The translations under genes and the position numbers were made by a program. The notes under the pieces were generated by a model, which saw only the letters and a list, made by a program, of their open reading frames with translations, was not told the DNA's origin and ran no database searches. From assembly GCF_006064855.1 (NCBI RefSeq), contig NZ_CP040753.1, positions 1,984,001-2,048,000 on the forward strand: a stretch of 64,000 nucleotides of DNA. Direction: 5' to 3'. Source of the DNA: Sulfitobacter sp. BSw21498 (GTDB lineage: Bacteria > Pseudomonadota > Alphaproteobacteria > Rhodobacterales > Rhodobacteraceae). This document shows, piece by piece, positions 36,071 to 45,696 of the stretch; position 1 is the first letter of the stretch, and each line of letters starts with the position of its first letter.

Positions 36071-38266
36071 CTAGTAAAAGCTCTGCGGGTCAATATCGAC
36101 AGCGATGCGCACGTCGTTCTTCAACCGCAACTGTGCGACCCATTTTGCCAGCGCCTCTTGCAAGGGGGCGGTCTTCTCGGCTTTGACCAGCAGCCGCACG
36201 CGGTGGCGCCCGCGCACCCGTGCGATCGGCGCGGGGGCCGGCCCATAGACCTGCGCCCCGACGGCACGCAGCGGCCCGTCCTGCCTTGCCAATTGGTTGC
36301 CAGCATCGAACAGCGCGGCGACATCCGGCCCGCTCAGGATAATCCCCGCCATCCGGCCATAGGGCGGCACGCCCGCGTGACGTCGCTCTCCGGCTTCGGC
36401 TTTCCAAAAGCCCTCTTCGTCGCCCACAAGAATAGCGCGGATCACGGGATGGTCAGGTTGAAACGTCTGCAGCAGCGCGGTGCCCGGGGCCTCTGCCCGT
36501 CCGGCACGCCCCGCGACCTGCCGCATCAGCTGATAGGTCCGTTCTGCCGCGCGCAGGTCCGACCCCATCAGGCCCAAATCGGCGTCGATCACCCCGACCA
36601 GCGTGAGGTTGGGAAAGTTGTGCCCCTTGGCGACCAACTGCGTGCCGATGATGATATCCGCCTCCCCGTCGGCAATCCCCGCGATCTCGGCCTTCAGCGC
36701 GCGGGCCGATCCGTACATATCCGAACTCAGCGTCGCGACCCGCGCCTCTGGCCAAAGCGCTGCGGCCTCTTCGCCCAACCGCTCCACCCCCGGACCAACT
36801 GCGGCCAGCTTGCCTTCAACTTCGCACGACGGGCAGGCCTCGGGCATGGGTTTGCTTTCGCCGCATTGGTGGCAAACGAGCCGTTTGAGATATCGGTGTT
36901 CGACCATACGTGCATCGCAATGGTCACAGCCTATTTGATGACCGCAGGCACGGCACAAGGTCACCGGCGCATAGCCGCGACGGTTGATAAACAGCATTGC
37001 CTGCTCGCCACGCTCAAGCCGCTTGTCGACTTCGGCGCGCAGACTGGGCGACACCCATTTGTCGCCCGGCAGAGCTTCGCTGCGCATATCAATCGCGCCC
37101 ATCGTCGGCATCACCGCCGGACCAAAGCGTGACGTCAGCTCGACCCGCGTATATTTCCCAGCCTCTGCATTGGCCCAGCTTTCCAACGAAGGCGTAGCCG
37201 AGGCAAGCACCACTTGCGCCCCGCAGATCGACGCGCGCAGCACGGCCATGTCACGGGCGTTATACAGCACGCCCTCTTCTTGCTTGTACGAGGTGTCATG
37301 TTCCTCATCGACAACGATCAAGCCAAGGTTCTGAAACGGCAAAAACAGCGCCGATCGCGCGCCAATCACCACCTGAGCTTGGCCCTGCCCCACCATTTTC
37401 CAGATCCGGCGACGCTCTGTCGTTGTCGCCCCCGAATGCCACTCGGCAGGCTTCGCGCCAAACCGCGCCTGCACGCGGTGCAAGAACTGTTCGGTCAGCG
37501 CAATTTCCGGCAGCAGCACCAAGGCCTGCCTGCCGGACTTTAGCGCGGCGGCCACAGCCTCCAGATAGACTTCGGTTTTGCCCGATCCGGTGACACCGCG
37601 CAGCAACGTGGTGCCGTACTTCCCCGACGCCACACCCGCCGCCAACAGCACCGAGGCCGAGGCCTGATCGTCTGTCAGCTCTTTGCTGGGCAGGCTGGGG
37701 TCCATGCGCATAAACGGCAGATCGCGCGGGCTGTCCTGTTCAAGCACCGCGCCTTGGGTCACCAGCCCTTTGATCACGGACGCCGTCACCCCCGCCATCT
37801 CGGCCAGTTCCTTGAGCGTGAACGAAAGGTCGCCATATTCCGCCAATGTCTCGAGCACGCGACGACGCGCATCGGTCATGCGGTCGGGCTCCCCTTCTCC
37901 ACGCCGGTAGATTTTGCGCATCGACGGCGGATCACCCAACCCCGGCGCGCGCGTCGCCAACCGCAACATCGCGGGCATGGGCGTCAGGGTATAAGCGGCA
38001 GCGCGTGTCAAAAAGCTGCGCAATTCTTCGCGCATGGGGGCGGCATCGAGCACACGGATCACAGACCGTATCTTGGACAGCTCGTAATCGCCCTGCCCAG
38101 CGCCCCAGACAACACCGATCACCTTGCGCGGGCCCAACGGGACCTCGACGAACGCACCCATATGGCAGCCGCCTTCGGGCGCTTTGTAATCCAGCGCACG
38201 GCCCAGTGGCTGGGTGGTCATCACGGCCACCAGCTCGTTTGCATGAAAAAATTCTGGCGGTTTCAC
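36071..38266 (-). CDS. priA: Primosomal replication restart helicase PriA
   Basis: 3'-5' helicase that reloads the replisome at collapsed forks, 731 residues. GTG 38266 is chosen: GGAG lies six bases upstream and the following KPPEFFHANELVAVMTTQPLGRALDY is the 3'BD start. A longer frame to 38833 would run antisense through the transaldolase gene. Walker A GVTGSGKTEVYLEA, DEEHDTSYKQEEG and the eight-Cys zinc region (CRACGHQIGCDHC, then CHQCGE, CPSC) are intact. It is divergent from tal. Confidence 0.95.
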   Translation of the reverse strand: MKPPEFFHANELVAVMTTQPLGRALDYKAPEGGCHMGAFVEVPLGPRKVIGVVWGAGQGDYELSKIRSVIRVLDAAPMREELRSFLTRAAAYTLTPMPAMLRLATRAPGLGDPPSMRKIYRRGEGEPDRMTDARRRVLETLAEYGDLSFTLKELAEMAGVTASVIKGLVTQGAVLEQDSPRDLPFMRMDPSLPSKELTDDQASASVLLAAGVASGKYGTTLLRGVTGSGKTEVYLEAVAAALKSGRQALVLLPEIALTEQFLHRVQARFGAKPAEWHSGATTTERRRIWKMVGQGQAQVVIGARSALFLPFQNLGLIVVDEEHDTSYKQEEGVLYNARDMAVLRASICGAQVVLASATPSLESWANAEAGKYTRVELTSRFGPAVMPTMGAIDMRSEALPGDKWVSPSLRAEVDKRLERGEQAMLFINRRGYAPVTLCRACGHQIGCDHCDARMVEHRYLKRLVCHQCGESKPMPEACPSCEVEGKLAAVGPGVERLGEEAAALWPEARVATLSSDMYGSARALKAEIAGIADGEADIIIGTQLVAKGHNFPNLTLVGVIDADLGLMGSDLRAAERTYQLMRQVAGRAGRAEAPGTALLQTFQPDHPVIRAILVGDEEGFWKAEAGERRHAGVPPYGRMAGIILSGPDVAALFDAGNQLARQDGPLRAVGAQVYGPAPAPIARVRGRHRVRLLVKAEKTAPLQEALAKWVAQLRLKNDVRIAVDIDPQSFY

Positions 38267-38384
38267 CAAGTGCTCCGGGCCGGGGTTACGGGAATTAGGG
38301 TTCCAGCTTGTCGGATGATGCGCTAAAGCCCTAGGCGACAGACATAGCCATTCCTGCTGCCTATTCCAACCTGAAGGACGTAAC

Positions 38385-39038
38385 ATGAAATTCTTCGTAG
38401 ATACCGCCGAAATCGATGCCATCGCCGAGCTGAACGATCTGGGCATGGTAGACGGGGTCACAACAAACCCGTCGCTGATCCTGAAATCCGGCCGCAACAT
38501 TCTGGAAGTCACAAAAGAGATCTGTGATCTGGTCGACGGCCCCGTCTCTGCCGAAGTTGTCGCCACCAAAGCGGACGACATGATCGCCGAAGGCCGCAAG
38601 CTGGCCGAGATCGCTGAAAACATCGCCGTAAAGCTGCCCCTGACCTGGGACGGCCTGAAAGCGTGTAAAGTGCTTTCGGACGAGGGTAAGATGGTTAACG
38701 TCACGCTCTGCTTCTCGGCAAACCAAGCGTTGATCGCCGCCAAAGCCGGCGCGACATTCATCTCTCCGTTCATCGGGCGTCTGGATGATATCAACCTTGA
38801 CGGTATGGACCTGATCCAGGACATCCGCACCATCTATGACAACTACGGCTTCGAGACCGAAATCCTTGCCGCGTCGATCCGCACCGTGAACCACGTGCTG
38901 GATGCCGCGCGTATCGGTGCCGACGTTATGACCGCCCCACCAGAAGTGATCAAGAAGCTGGCGTCGCACCCGCTGACAGACAAGGGTCTTGAGACCTTTA
39001 TGGCAGACTGGGCAAAGACAGGTCAGAACATCCTCTGA
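38385..39038 (+). CDS. tal: Transaldolase / fructose-6-phosphate aldolase family protein
   Basis: Short transaldolase of 217 residues. Seen: [49 protein letters not shown] (Schiff-base Lys near residue 86), [16 protein letters not shown]. It could act as a transaldolase in the pentose phosphate pathway or as a fructose-6-phosphate aldolase; sequence alone does not settle this. It is divergent from priA with 118 bp between. A 12-bp palindrome GCCTGATCAGGC follows the stop. Confidence 0.93.
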   Translation: MKFFVDTAEIDAIAELNDLGMVDGVTTNPSLILKSGRNILEVTKEICDLVDGPVSAEVVATKADDMIAEGRKLAEIAENIAVKLPLTWDGLKACKVLSDEGKMVNVTLCFSANQALIAAKAGATFISPFIGRLDDINLDGMDLIQDIRTIYDNYGFETEILAASIRTVNHVLDAARIGADVMTAPPEVIKKLASHPLTDKGLETFMADWAKTGQNIL

Positions 39039-39289
39039 TCGCCTGATCAGGCCCAGACAAAGGGGTACGCGCCACACTTCTGCGCGTGCCCACCCCACCC
39101 CGCATGTCACGCGACAGTGCCACATGCGCCCCGGATCAAAGCCGCGCCAACGTTGCCTTGCCTCCGCCCCGCCGTTGCATCGCAAACGGGCGGTTTGACG
39201 CCGAAATACCACCCATATACCAAAAGAAAAAAGCAGATTTAGCCTGACGTGCATGCTATGTCAGTGCCAAATATAAAAAAGAGACCCGC

Positions 39290-39997
39290 ATGAGCAGTAA
39301 CCATAAAATCGAAGATTCCCTTCGGGAAGCGATTATTTCACAGCCCGACGTCATCCTTGACGACAACGACGTGATGCAGGCCCTGATCGCGGCGAATGAA
39401 CGCGCGATGGGGGGCAACATCGTCGATCTGCGCGGCATCGCCATGGACCGCCTTGAGACCCGTCTGGACCGGCTTGAGGATACGCACCGCAATGTCATCG
39501 CCGCCGCCTATGAAAACCTTGCGGGGACCAACCAGATTCACCGTGCGATCCTGCGCATGCTTGACCCCGTTGATTTCGAACCCTTCCTCAAGGATCTTGG
39601 GGGCGAGGTTGCCGATATCCTGCGGGTCGATGCGGTGCGACTGGTGTTGGAATCTGCCGAGAATGACGACGATCCCGCGATCAAGCGCTTGGGCGACGTG
39701 CTCAACGTGGCGGAGCCGGGGTTCATCGACGACTATCTGTCAAACGGGCGCGGCGGCACGGTGCGTCAGGTTACCTTGCGCGGTGTCCAGCACAGCCCCG
39801 AACATATCTACGGCGGATCTGCCGACTGGATCCGGTCCGAAGCCTGCCTCAAGCTGAACTTTGGTGCGGGCCGTTTGCCGGGCCTGCTGATCCTCGGGTC
39901 GGAAGACCCCCATATGTTCAGCCCGCAACAAGGCACCGACCTGCTGGGGTTCTTCGCCGGTGTGTTCGAGCGGACAATGCGCCGCTGGCTGTCTTGA
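39290..39997 (+). CDS. DUF484 (GAF-like) protein
   Basis: 235 residues with an N-terminal helical part (about 1-85) that includes ETRLDRLEDTHRNVIAAAYEN and a GAF-like domain (about 95-235) with LKLNFGAGRLPGLLILGSEDPHMFSPQQGTDLLGFFAGVFER. This is the DUF484 family, often encoded before xerC in proteobacteria. The stop overlaps the xerC start TTG by 4 bases (TTGA), so translation is coupled. Function unknown; a sensory or ligand-binding role is possible from the fold. Confidence 0.88.
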   Translation: MSSNHKIEDSLREAIISQPDVILDDNDVMQALIAANERAMGGNIVDLRGIAMDRLETRLDRLEDTHRNVIAAAYENLAGTNQIHRAILRMLDPVDFEPFLKDLGGEVADILRVDAVRLVLESAENDDDPAIKRLGDVLNVAEPGFIDDYLSNGRGGTVRQVTLRGVQHSPEHIYGGSADWIRSEACLKLNFGAGRLPGLLILGSEDPHMFSPQQGTDLLGFFAGVFERTMRRWLS

Positions 39998-40941
39998 GCG
40001 GCGCAAACGCGATTCTGATCAGCCCCGCCGCGCGGGACGCCCTGCAAAACTGGCTGGACCATCAGCGCGCGCTCAAGGGCGCGGCTGAAAATACGATTAC
40101 TGCCTATCGGGGAGATTTGATCGATTTCCTCGCTTTCATGACCCTGCACAAAGGCGACAGCCAAGGTCTGGGCGCACTGTCAAAGATCACCATCACAGAC
40201 ATGCGCGCCTGGATGGCGCAGACGCGCAGCGCCGATGTCGGACCGCGGTCGATGGCACGCAAACTGTCGGCGGTCAAAGCGTTCTACCGCTGGCTGGCAG
40301 AGCGTGAGGGGTTCGAGCCCACCGCCGTGCTGTCGACCAGATCACCGAAATTCCCCAAAAAGCTTCCGCGTCCGCTGGCAATTGATGCGGCGCAAGCGAT
40401 GATCGACAGCGTTGAAATGCAATCGCGCCATGCGTGGGTGGCCGCGCGGGATGTGGCGGTGCTGACCCTGCTGTGGGGCTGCGGGCTGCGCATATCCGAG
40501 GCGCTTGGCCTCAAGGGTGCCGACGCGCCCCTGCCCAAGGTACTGCGCATCGTCGGCAAGGGGGGCAAGGAACGGGTGGTGCCTGTCCTGCCCGCGGCAC
40601 GCGATGCGGTGGACGCCTATTTGCAGGTCTGCCCCTACGGTCGCGAACGCGATGCGCCGTTGTTTCGCGCGGTGCGTGGCGGCCCCTTGGCAGCGCGGGC
40701 GATATCGCAGGTCATGGCGGACGCACGGATGCAGCTTGGCCTGCCCGCCAGCGCCACACCCCATGCGCTGCGCCACAGCTTTGCTACACATCTGCTGGAT
40801 GCGGGCGGCGATTTGCGTGCGATCCAAGAGCTATTGGGCCATGCGTCGCTGTCCACCACCCAAGCCTATACCGCCGTCGATACCGCGCGTCTGATGGATG
40901 TCTATAACCGCGCCCACCCCAAGGCGGGCGGCGGCAGTTAA
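39994..40941 (+). CDS. xerC: Tyrosine recombinase XerC
   Basis: Chromosome-dimer resolution recombinase acting at dif with XerD, 315 residues. It starts at TTG 39994 within the DUF484 stop. The core-binding domain (about 15-105) contains NTITAYRGDLIDFLAFM. Catalytic residues of the C-terminal domain are visible: Arg in GCGLRISEALGL, Lys in GKGGKERVVPVL, His/Arg in TPHALRHSFATHLL, His in LGHASLSTTQAY and the Tyr nucleophile in that last motif. Its stop overlaps the convergent meaB stop by 4 bases (TTAA). Confidence 0.95.
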   Translation: MSGANAILISPAARDALQNWLDHQRALKGAAENTITAYRGDLIDFLAFMTLHKGDSQGLGALSKITITDMRAWMAQTRSADVGPRSMARKLSAVKAFYRWLAEREGFEPTAVLSTRSPKFPKKLPRPLAIDAAQAMIDSVEMQSRHAWVAARDVAVLTLLWGCGLRISEALGLKGADAPLPKVLRIVGKGGKERVVPVLPAARDAVDAYLQVCPYGRERDAPLFRAVRGGPLAARAISQVMADARMQLGLPASATPHALRHSFATHLLDAGGDLRAIQELLGHASLSTTQAYTAVDTARLMDVYNRAHPKAGGGS

Positions 40942-41909
40942 CGGTCCAGCTGCGTGACGAAATCCTGCGCCGCTTTGGTCGGGTCGGCCAGCCCCTGCGC
41001 CACACGGTCGCTCAGCTCGGTCAGCGCGGCCTTGGCCTTGGGCTTTTCCAACTGCGCCAACAACGCTTGTTTTACCGCCTGCTCAAACCAATAGCGCGCC
41101 TGCGTGGCACGGGCGTGTTGCCAGAACCCCTGGGCACGCCGCCAGTCTGTCAGCGTCGCTACCTCTGCCCACGCTTCGTCCAGCCCGTTTTCCTGTAACG
41201 CAGAGACCATCATCGCCTTGGGAAATCCCTTGGGATCTTGCGGCCGTTTGCGCAGCAAGCGCAGGGCGCCGGCATAGTCGGCACAGGTGCGCGACGCGGC
41301 GGGTTTCAGGTCCCCATCGGCTTTGTTGATCACGATGATATCCGCCATCTCCATGATGCCGCGCTTGACACCTTGCAGTTCGTCCCCGCCTGCGGGGGCC
41401 AGCAACAGCAAGAACACATCTGACATTTCGGCCACCACGGTCTCGGACTGTCCGACACCGACCGTTTCGATCAGTACCACGTCAAAGCCAGCCGCCTCGC
41501 ACAGGGTCACCGCCTCGCGGGTGCGGCGGGCAACGCCGCCCAAATGGGTCTGGCTGGGCGACGGACGGATAAACGCATCACGTTCGCGCGCCAGCAAATC
41601 CATGCGCGTCTTATCCCCCAGTATCGACCCGCCGGACCGCGAAGAAGACGGGTCGATCGCCAGCACAGCCACCTTAAGCCCGCGGCGGATCAGCATCATC
41701 CCAAAGCTTTCGATAAACGTGGATTTCCCAACCCCCGGTGTGCCCGAAAGACCAATCCGCAGCGCCTCGCGTCCTTTTGGCAGAGCTGCGAGCAGTTCCG
41801 TTGCCTGTGCGCGGTGATCCTCACGCCCGGATTCGACCAGCGTGATCCCCCGTGCCAACGCACGGCGTTCGCCTGCTTCAATGCCCTTGGCCAAATCATC
41901 GATGTTCAT
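40938..41909 (-). CDS. meaB: Methylmalonyl-CoA mutase-associated GTPase MeaB (ArgK family)
   Basis: G-protein chaperone that protects and reloads adenosylcobalamin-dependent methylmalonyl-CoA mutase, 323 residues. ATG 41909 is chosen; the frame runs on upstream only as antisense of hrpB. P-loop GLSGTPGVGKSTF (about 54-66), DPSSSRSGGSILGDKTRM, ETVGVGQSE (switch region) and INKADG are all present. No mutase gene is in the window. Divergent from hrpB. Confidence 0.93.
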   Translation of the reverse strand: MNIDDLAKGIEAGERRALARGITLVESGREDHRAQATELLAALPKGREALRIGLSGTPGVGKSTFIESFGMMLIRRGLKVAVLAIDPSSSRSGGSILGDKTRMDLLARERDAFIRPSPSQTHLGGVARRTREAVTLCEAAGFDVVLIETVGVGQSETVVAEMSDVFLLLLAPAGGDELQGVKRGIMEMADIIVINKADGDLKPAASRTCADYAGALRLLRKRPQDPKGFPKAMMVSALQENGLDEAWAEVATLTDWRRAQGFWQHARATQARYWFEQAVKQALLAQLEKPKAKAALTELSDRVAQGLADPTKAAQDFVTQLDR

Positions 41910-42021
41910 AGGTTCTGCCCCCTCGCGCCTCTTGCCCCATGTTTTCAATCCCACAGGCGCAAATGTCCAGACCGCAGGCCGGCCCTTGGCCCCGCCGCGG
42001 CTTTCGCCCATAACCACGGAT

Positions 42022-44436
42022 ATGGCTTTTACCCTTCCCATAGACCACGTCATGCCACAGGTGATCGACGCGCTGCGCAGCAGTGGCCGCGTTGTGTTGC
42101 AAGCGCCCCCCGGTGCGGGCAAGACCACCCGCGTCCCACTGGCAATGCTGGACGCAGGGCTGACCGCTGGCCGCATCCTGATGCTGGAACCGCGCCGCCT
42201 TGCCGCGCGTGCCGCCGCCGAACGCATGGCAGCGACACTGGGCGAAGAACCGGGGCAAACCGTGGGCTTTCGCGTGCGCGGTGCCAGCGCCATCAGCAAG
42301 GCCACGCGGATCGAGGTCGTGACCGAGGGCATCCTGACCCGCATGTTGCAAGACGACCCCGACCTGCCCGGTGTCGGTGCGGTTATCTTTGACGAATTCC
42401 ACGAAAGGTCCCTCAATGCTGATCTGGGCCTCGCCCTGTGTCTGGAGGTCGCCGAGGCGCTGCGCGATGACCTGTTGATCGTCGCCATGTCCGCCACATT
42501 GGATGCTGGCCCCGTCGCCGCGCTGATGGCCGCCCCTGTTGTAACGTCCCAAGGGCGCAGTTTTCCGGTCACATCCAATTGGCTGGACCGCCCCATCGGC
42601 AAGCAACGGTTTGAACAGGCCGTTGCCGACTTGGTTGTGCATGCGCTCTCCACTGCCTCCGGCTCGGCGCTGGTCTTTTTGCCGGGCGAAGGCGAGATAC
42701 GGCGGGTTGAGAGCGCGCTGACCGGACGGCTGCCCGCGGATTGCACGCTTGCTCCGCTGTTCGGCGCGATGGATTTCAAAGCGCAGCGCGCTGCGATTGC
42801 CCCCGCCAAAACGGGACGCAAAATTGTGCTGGCGACCTCTATCGCGGAAACCTCGCTGACCATTGAAGGGGTGCAAATCGTGGTGGACGGGGGTCGCGCA
42901 CGGCGGGCGCAGTTCGATCCGTCTTCGGGCATGTCGCGGCTGGTCACCGACCGCGTGACCCGCGCCGAGGCGACGCAGCGCGCGGGCCGTGCGGGGCGTG
43001 TATCCGAAGGGACCGCGTTCAAGCTTTGGACACGCGGCGAGGAAGGTGCGCTTGCCGCCTACCCCCCCGCCGAGATCGAGGCGGGCGATCTATGTGCCTT
43101 TGCGTTGGAACTGGCGGTCTGGGGCGCACAGGCCAGCGATCTGAAATTTGTGACCCCGCCCCACGAAGGCCGTCTGGCCGAGGCGCAAAGTGTGCTGCAT
43201 ATGCTCGGGGCGCTGGATGCGACGGGCCGCATCACCGGCCATGGCCGCGTTTTGGCCAAGATGCCGTTGCACCCGCGACTGGCCCATATGGTTGCCAAGG
43301 GCGGACGCAGCGCCCCGACCCTTGCTGCGATCCTGTCGGAACGTGACCCTTTGCGCGGCGGCTCTGTCGATTTGGGGCTGCGTCTGGATGCAGTCGCGGG
43401 CAAACGTGTTCCCGCCGAGGTCAACCACGCCGCCCTTGCCCGCATCAAACAAGACGCCAAACGGCTGGCACGCGGCCAGACAGGCACCGGCCCCGACACG
43501 CTTGGGGTGCTCGCAGCGCTCGCCTATCCCGACAGAATCGCGCTGCGGCGCAAAGGGGACGCGCCGCGGTTTGTGATGTCCGGCGGCAAAGGCGCGATAT
43601 TGCGCGATGGTGATCCCCTTGCGGGGGAACGTTTGCTGGTGGCGACCGACCTTGATGGCGACCCGCGCGAGGCGCGCATCCGTCAGGCCGCGCGCCTGTC
43701 CGACAGCGATCTGCGCGATACGTTCCCCGACCAGATTGCATGGCATCAGGTCTGCGTTTGGTCCCGACGCGAGGGCCGCGTGTTGGCGCGGCAGCACGAA
43801 CGCTTTGGTGCGCTGGCGCTGGACGACAGGGCTTGGTCCGACGCGCCCGCCGAAGACATCGCAGACGCCATGCTGGACGGGGTGCGCCAGCTGGGGCTGA
43901 TGCCGGGCAAGGCTGCGGCGCTGTTTTTGGCGCGGGCGCGGCTGATGGGCGACGGTTTTCCCGATTTCAGCGAGGATCATCTGCTCGAGACATTGGAGGA
44001 CTGGCTGCCGGGGCATCTGACAGGCGTGCGCAGCACCGCCGACTGGAAGGCGTTCGACCTGCTGCCCGCCCTGACGGCACGGCTAAGCTGGGACGACCAG
44101 CAGGCGCTCGACCGGGCCGCCCCTGCGCATTTCACCACCCCGTTGGGCCGCAAGATCGCGATTGATTACAGTGCCGCGCACCCCCAGATCGCCCTGCGCC
44201 TGCAAGAGGTCTTTGGCACGACGCGCCACCCGATGATCGCAGGCCAGCCCTTACAGGTCACGCTTTTGTCGCCCGCGCAGCGTCCAGTGCAGGTCACGAC
44301 CGATTTGCCGGGGTTCTGGACGGGGTCCTATGCCGATGTGCGCAAGGATATGCGCGCCCGCTATCCGCGTCACCCCTGGCCCGAAGATCCGACGCAGGCC
44401 GACCCGACGCTGCGGGTCAAGCCACGCGGCACCTAA
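42022..44436 (+). CDS. hrpB: ATP-dependent helicase HrpB
   Basis: DEAH-type RNA helicase of the bacterial HrpB group, 804 residues, normal length. ATG 42022 is chosen; the longer frame overlaps meaB. Motif I LQAPPGAGKTTRVPL (about 27-41), DEFHERS (motif II), SATLDAG (motif III), TSIAETSLTIEGV and QRAGRAGR (motif VI). A C-terminal HrpB-specific domain ends PRHPWPEDPTQADPTLRVKPRGT. Cellular role is poorly known. The TAA stop overlaps the convergent DoxX stop by 4 bases (CTAA). Confidence 0.95.
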   Translation: MAFTLPIDHVMPQVIDALRSSGRVVLQAPPGAGKTTRVPLAMLDAGLTAGRILMLEPRRLAARAAAERMAATLGEEPGQTVGFRVRGASAISKATRIEVVTEGILTRMLQDDPDLPGVGAVIFDEFHERSLNADLGLALCLEVAEALRDDLLIVAMSATLDAGPVAALMAAPVVTSQGRSFPVTSNWLDRPIGKQRFEQAVADLVVHALSTASGSALVFLPGEGEIRRVESALTGRLPADCTLAPLFGAMDFKAQRAAIAPAKTGRKIVLATSIAETSLTIEGVQIVVDGGRARRAQFDPSSGMSRLVTDRVTRAEATQRAGRAGRVSEGTAFKLWTRGEEGALAAYPPAEIEAGDLCAFALELAVWGAQASDLKFVTPPHEGRLAEAQSVLHMLGALDATGRITGHGRVLAKMPLHPRLAHMVAKGGRSAPTLAAILSERDPLRGGSVDLGLRLDAVAGKRVPAEVNHAALARIKQDAKRLARGQTGTGPDTLGVLAALAYPDRIALRRKGDAPRFVMSGGKGAILRDGDPLAGERLLVATDLDGDPREARIRQAARLSDSDLRDTFPDQIAWHQVCVWSRREGRVLARQHERFGALALDDRAWSDAPAEDIADAMLDGVRQLGLMPGKAAALFLARARLMGDGFPDFSEDHLLETLEDWLPGHLTGVRSTADWKAFDLLPALTARLSWDDQQALDRAAPAHFTTPLGRKIAIDYSAAHPQIALRLQEVFGTTRHPMIAGQPLQVTLLSPAQRPVQVTTDLPGFWTGSYADVRKDMRARYPRHPWPEDPTQADPTLRVKPRGT

Positions 44437-44798
44437 GCTGCAGGTTTTGTCGCGGCGTGGCCAGCAAGGACCAGCAGCCCGCCCGCGATCGCCCAGTTCT
44501 TGACAAAGATCGACATCTGCCACGGATCATCAGGGATAAAGTGAAACACGCTCGTCCCCATACAATACAGCGCCAGCGCAAAGCTCATCGGGGCAAGCCA
44601 TAGTCCGAACACGAGGCTAAGAGCGGCCACCCCGTTAAACACCATCGCTGGCCAAACCAGCAAAACGGGCAAACCGCGCTCTGCCAACAAGGCTTGCGCC
44701 GCAGCGGGATCAACGAGCTTTTGCACACACCCCGCAACAAAAAGGGCCGCCAAAAGCAGGCGGCCCACGTAAATCACAATCGACGACACCTTCGACAT
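44433..44798 (-). CDS. DoxX-family membrane protein
   Basis: 121-residue protein with four membrane segments (about 7-25, 50-68, 72-88, 97-113). VGRLLLAALFVAGCVQKLVDPAAAQALLAERG is the usual DoxX start. Some DoxX proteins are linked to redox defence. Its ATG overlaps the msrB stop by one base (TGATG), so the two form an operon with an exported methionine sulfoxide reductase, which supports an oxidative-stress connection by inference. Confidence 0.85.
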   Translation of the reverse strand: MSKVSSIVIYVGRLLLAALFVAGCVQKLVDPAAAQALLAERGLPVLLVWPAMVFNGVAALSLVFGLWLAPMSFALALYCMGTSVFHFIPDDPWQMSIFVKNWAIAGGLLVLAGHAATKPAA

Positions 44799-45292
44799 CA
44801 GGCGGCGGCAGGCGCAAAGGTCATGGCCAGACCGTTGATGCAGTGACGTTTGCCAGTGGGTGCGGGACCGTCGTCAAACACATGCCCCAGATGCCCGCCA
44901 CAACGATCGCAGTGGACCTCGGTACGCGTGGTGAACAGCCCGCGGTCGGGCATCGTTTCGACGGCATCGTTCAGCGGCGCAAAGAAGCTGGGCCAGCCGG
45001 TGCCACTTTTGAACTTGGTCTTCGAGCTATAAAGCGCCTGATCACACCCCTTGCAGTGGAAAACACCTGCGCGGACCTCGTCGTTCAGCGGGCTGGTAAA
45101 CGCGCGTTCGGTATCACCGTCACGCAGGACCGCATAAGCATCGTCGCCCAGCTGTGCGCGCCATTGATCGGGCGTTCGGCTGACGTCGAACCTTCCCTCT
45201 GCCACCGTGCCCGCCTGCGCCGCGGCCCCTACGCCAAACGGAGAAAGCGCTACGGTCAGTGTTGTGCATTTCAAAAAATTCCGGCGTTTCAT
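44798..45292 (-). CDS. msrB: Tat-exported peptide-methionine (R)-S-oxide reductase MsrB
   Basis: Reduces methionine-R-sulfoxide in proteins, 164 residues. Unlike cytoplasmic MsrB it has a Tat-type signal (MKRRNFLKCTTL..., twin Arg at 3-4), predicted to export it folded. The SelR domain starts near 38: two CxxC zinc pairs (CKGC and CDRC), GTGWPSFF and the resolving motif KRHCINGLAMTF with the catalytic Cys. His replaces the common Tyr in RYCIN. It pairs with DoxX downstream and lies 404 bp from an anti-sigma/ECF sigma pair on the same strand. Confidence 0.92.
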   Translation of the reverse strand: MKRRNFLKCTTLTVALSPFGVGAAAQAGTVAEGRFDVSRTPDQWRAQLGDDAYAVLRDGDTERAFTSPLNDEVRAGVFHCKGCDQALYSSKTKFKSGTGWPSFFAPLNDAVETMPDRGLFTTRTEVHCDRCGGHLGHVFDDGPAPTGKRHCINGLAMTFAPAAA

Positions 45293-45696
45293 AGTGCCCC
45301 CTTAAGGTTGCGTCTGTGCGATTAGAACTGTGTGTCTGTTGAAAGGGCCGCCGGATGTTGCGCAGGGCGCAGTCATCCGGCGGTACTCGTTACCTGACAC
45401 AAAGGTGCCGTTACTGGATAAACCCGTTGGCGGAACACAAGGTTCCGCGACAACAAACTTGTTACCAAACCACGCCAAACAAAAACGGCGCGGACCCTCA
45501 GCGACATGGGCGCGTTGCCTGTGTCGACCTGAGTTGATGAGATACACGGAAGACGGAAATAAGAAGTTTCGCTGCGAACGAAAAAAATCGCAGCTTTTAG
45601 TAAACTTTCTTGAAAACCGTTTATAAACAGAAGTTTCGCCCGCCCTAAAGCGCGCGAAACCCGAGTACATACAGTGGTTAGCCCGTTAAATGCGGG
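45293..45696. other. Intergenic region between the anti-sigma gene and msrB
   Basis: A 404-bp AT-richer stretch without a believable gene. It holds GCGGAAC-N5-GTTCCGC (45430-45448), a hairpin GCTGCGA/TCGCAGC (45571-45594) with TTTT after it on the plus strand, and two copies of AGAAGTTTCGC (45562-45572 and 45629-45639). It probably carries the msrB promoter and the end of the sigma operon. Confidence 0.45.
45430..45448. promoter_or_regulatory. Palindrome upstream of msrB
   Basis: GCGGAAC and GTTCCGC form a perfect 7-bp inverted repeat with a 5-base spacer, about 140 bp upstream of the msrB start. It could be an operator; no regulator is assigned. Confidence 0.4.

Noticed and set aside
36071..38833. 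A 920-residue PriA reading frame
   Set aside because: The first 189 codons run antisense through the transaldolase gene; the GTG at 38266 with GGAG fits the family start.
40938..43022. A 694-residue meaB reading frame
   Set aside because: The upstream half is antisense to hrpB; the MeaB family starts at 41909.
45302..45670. A 122-residue frame on the minus strand (and a 98-residue one on the plus strand) in the gap before msrB
   Set aside because: No ribosome site, no recognisable motif and poor codon pattern; the area reads as regulatory sequence.
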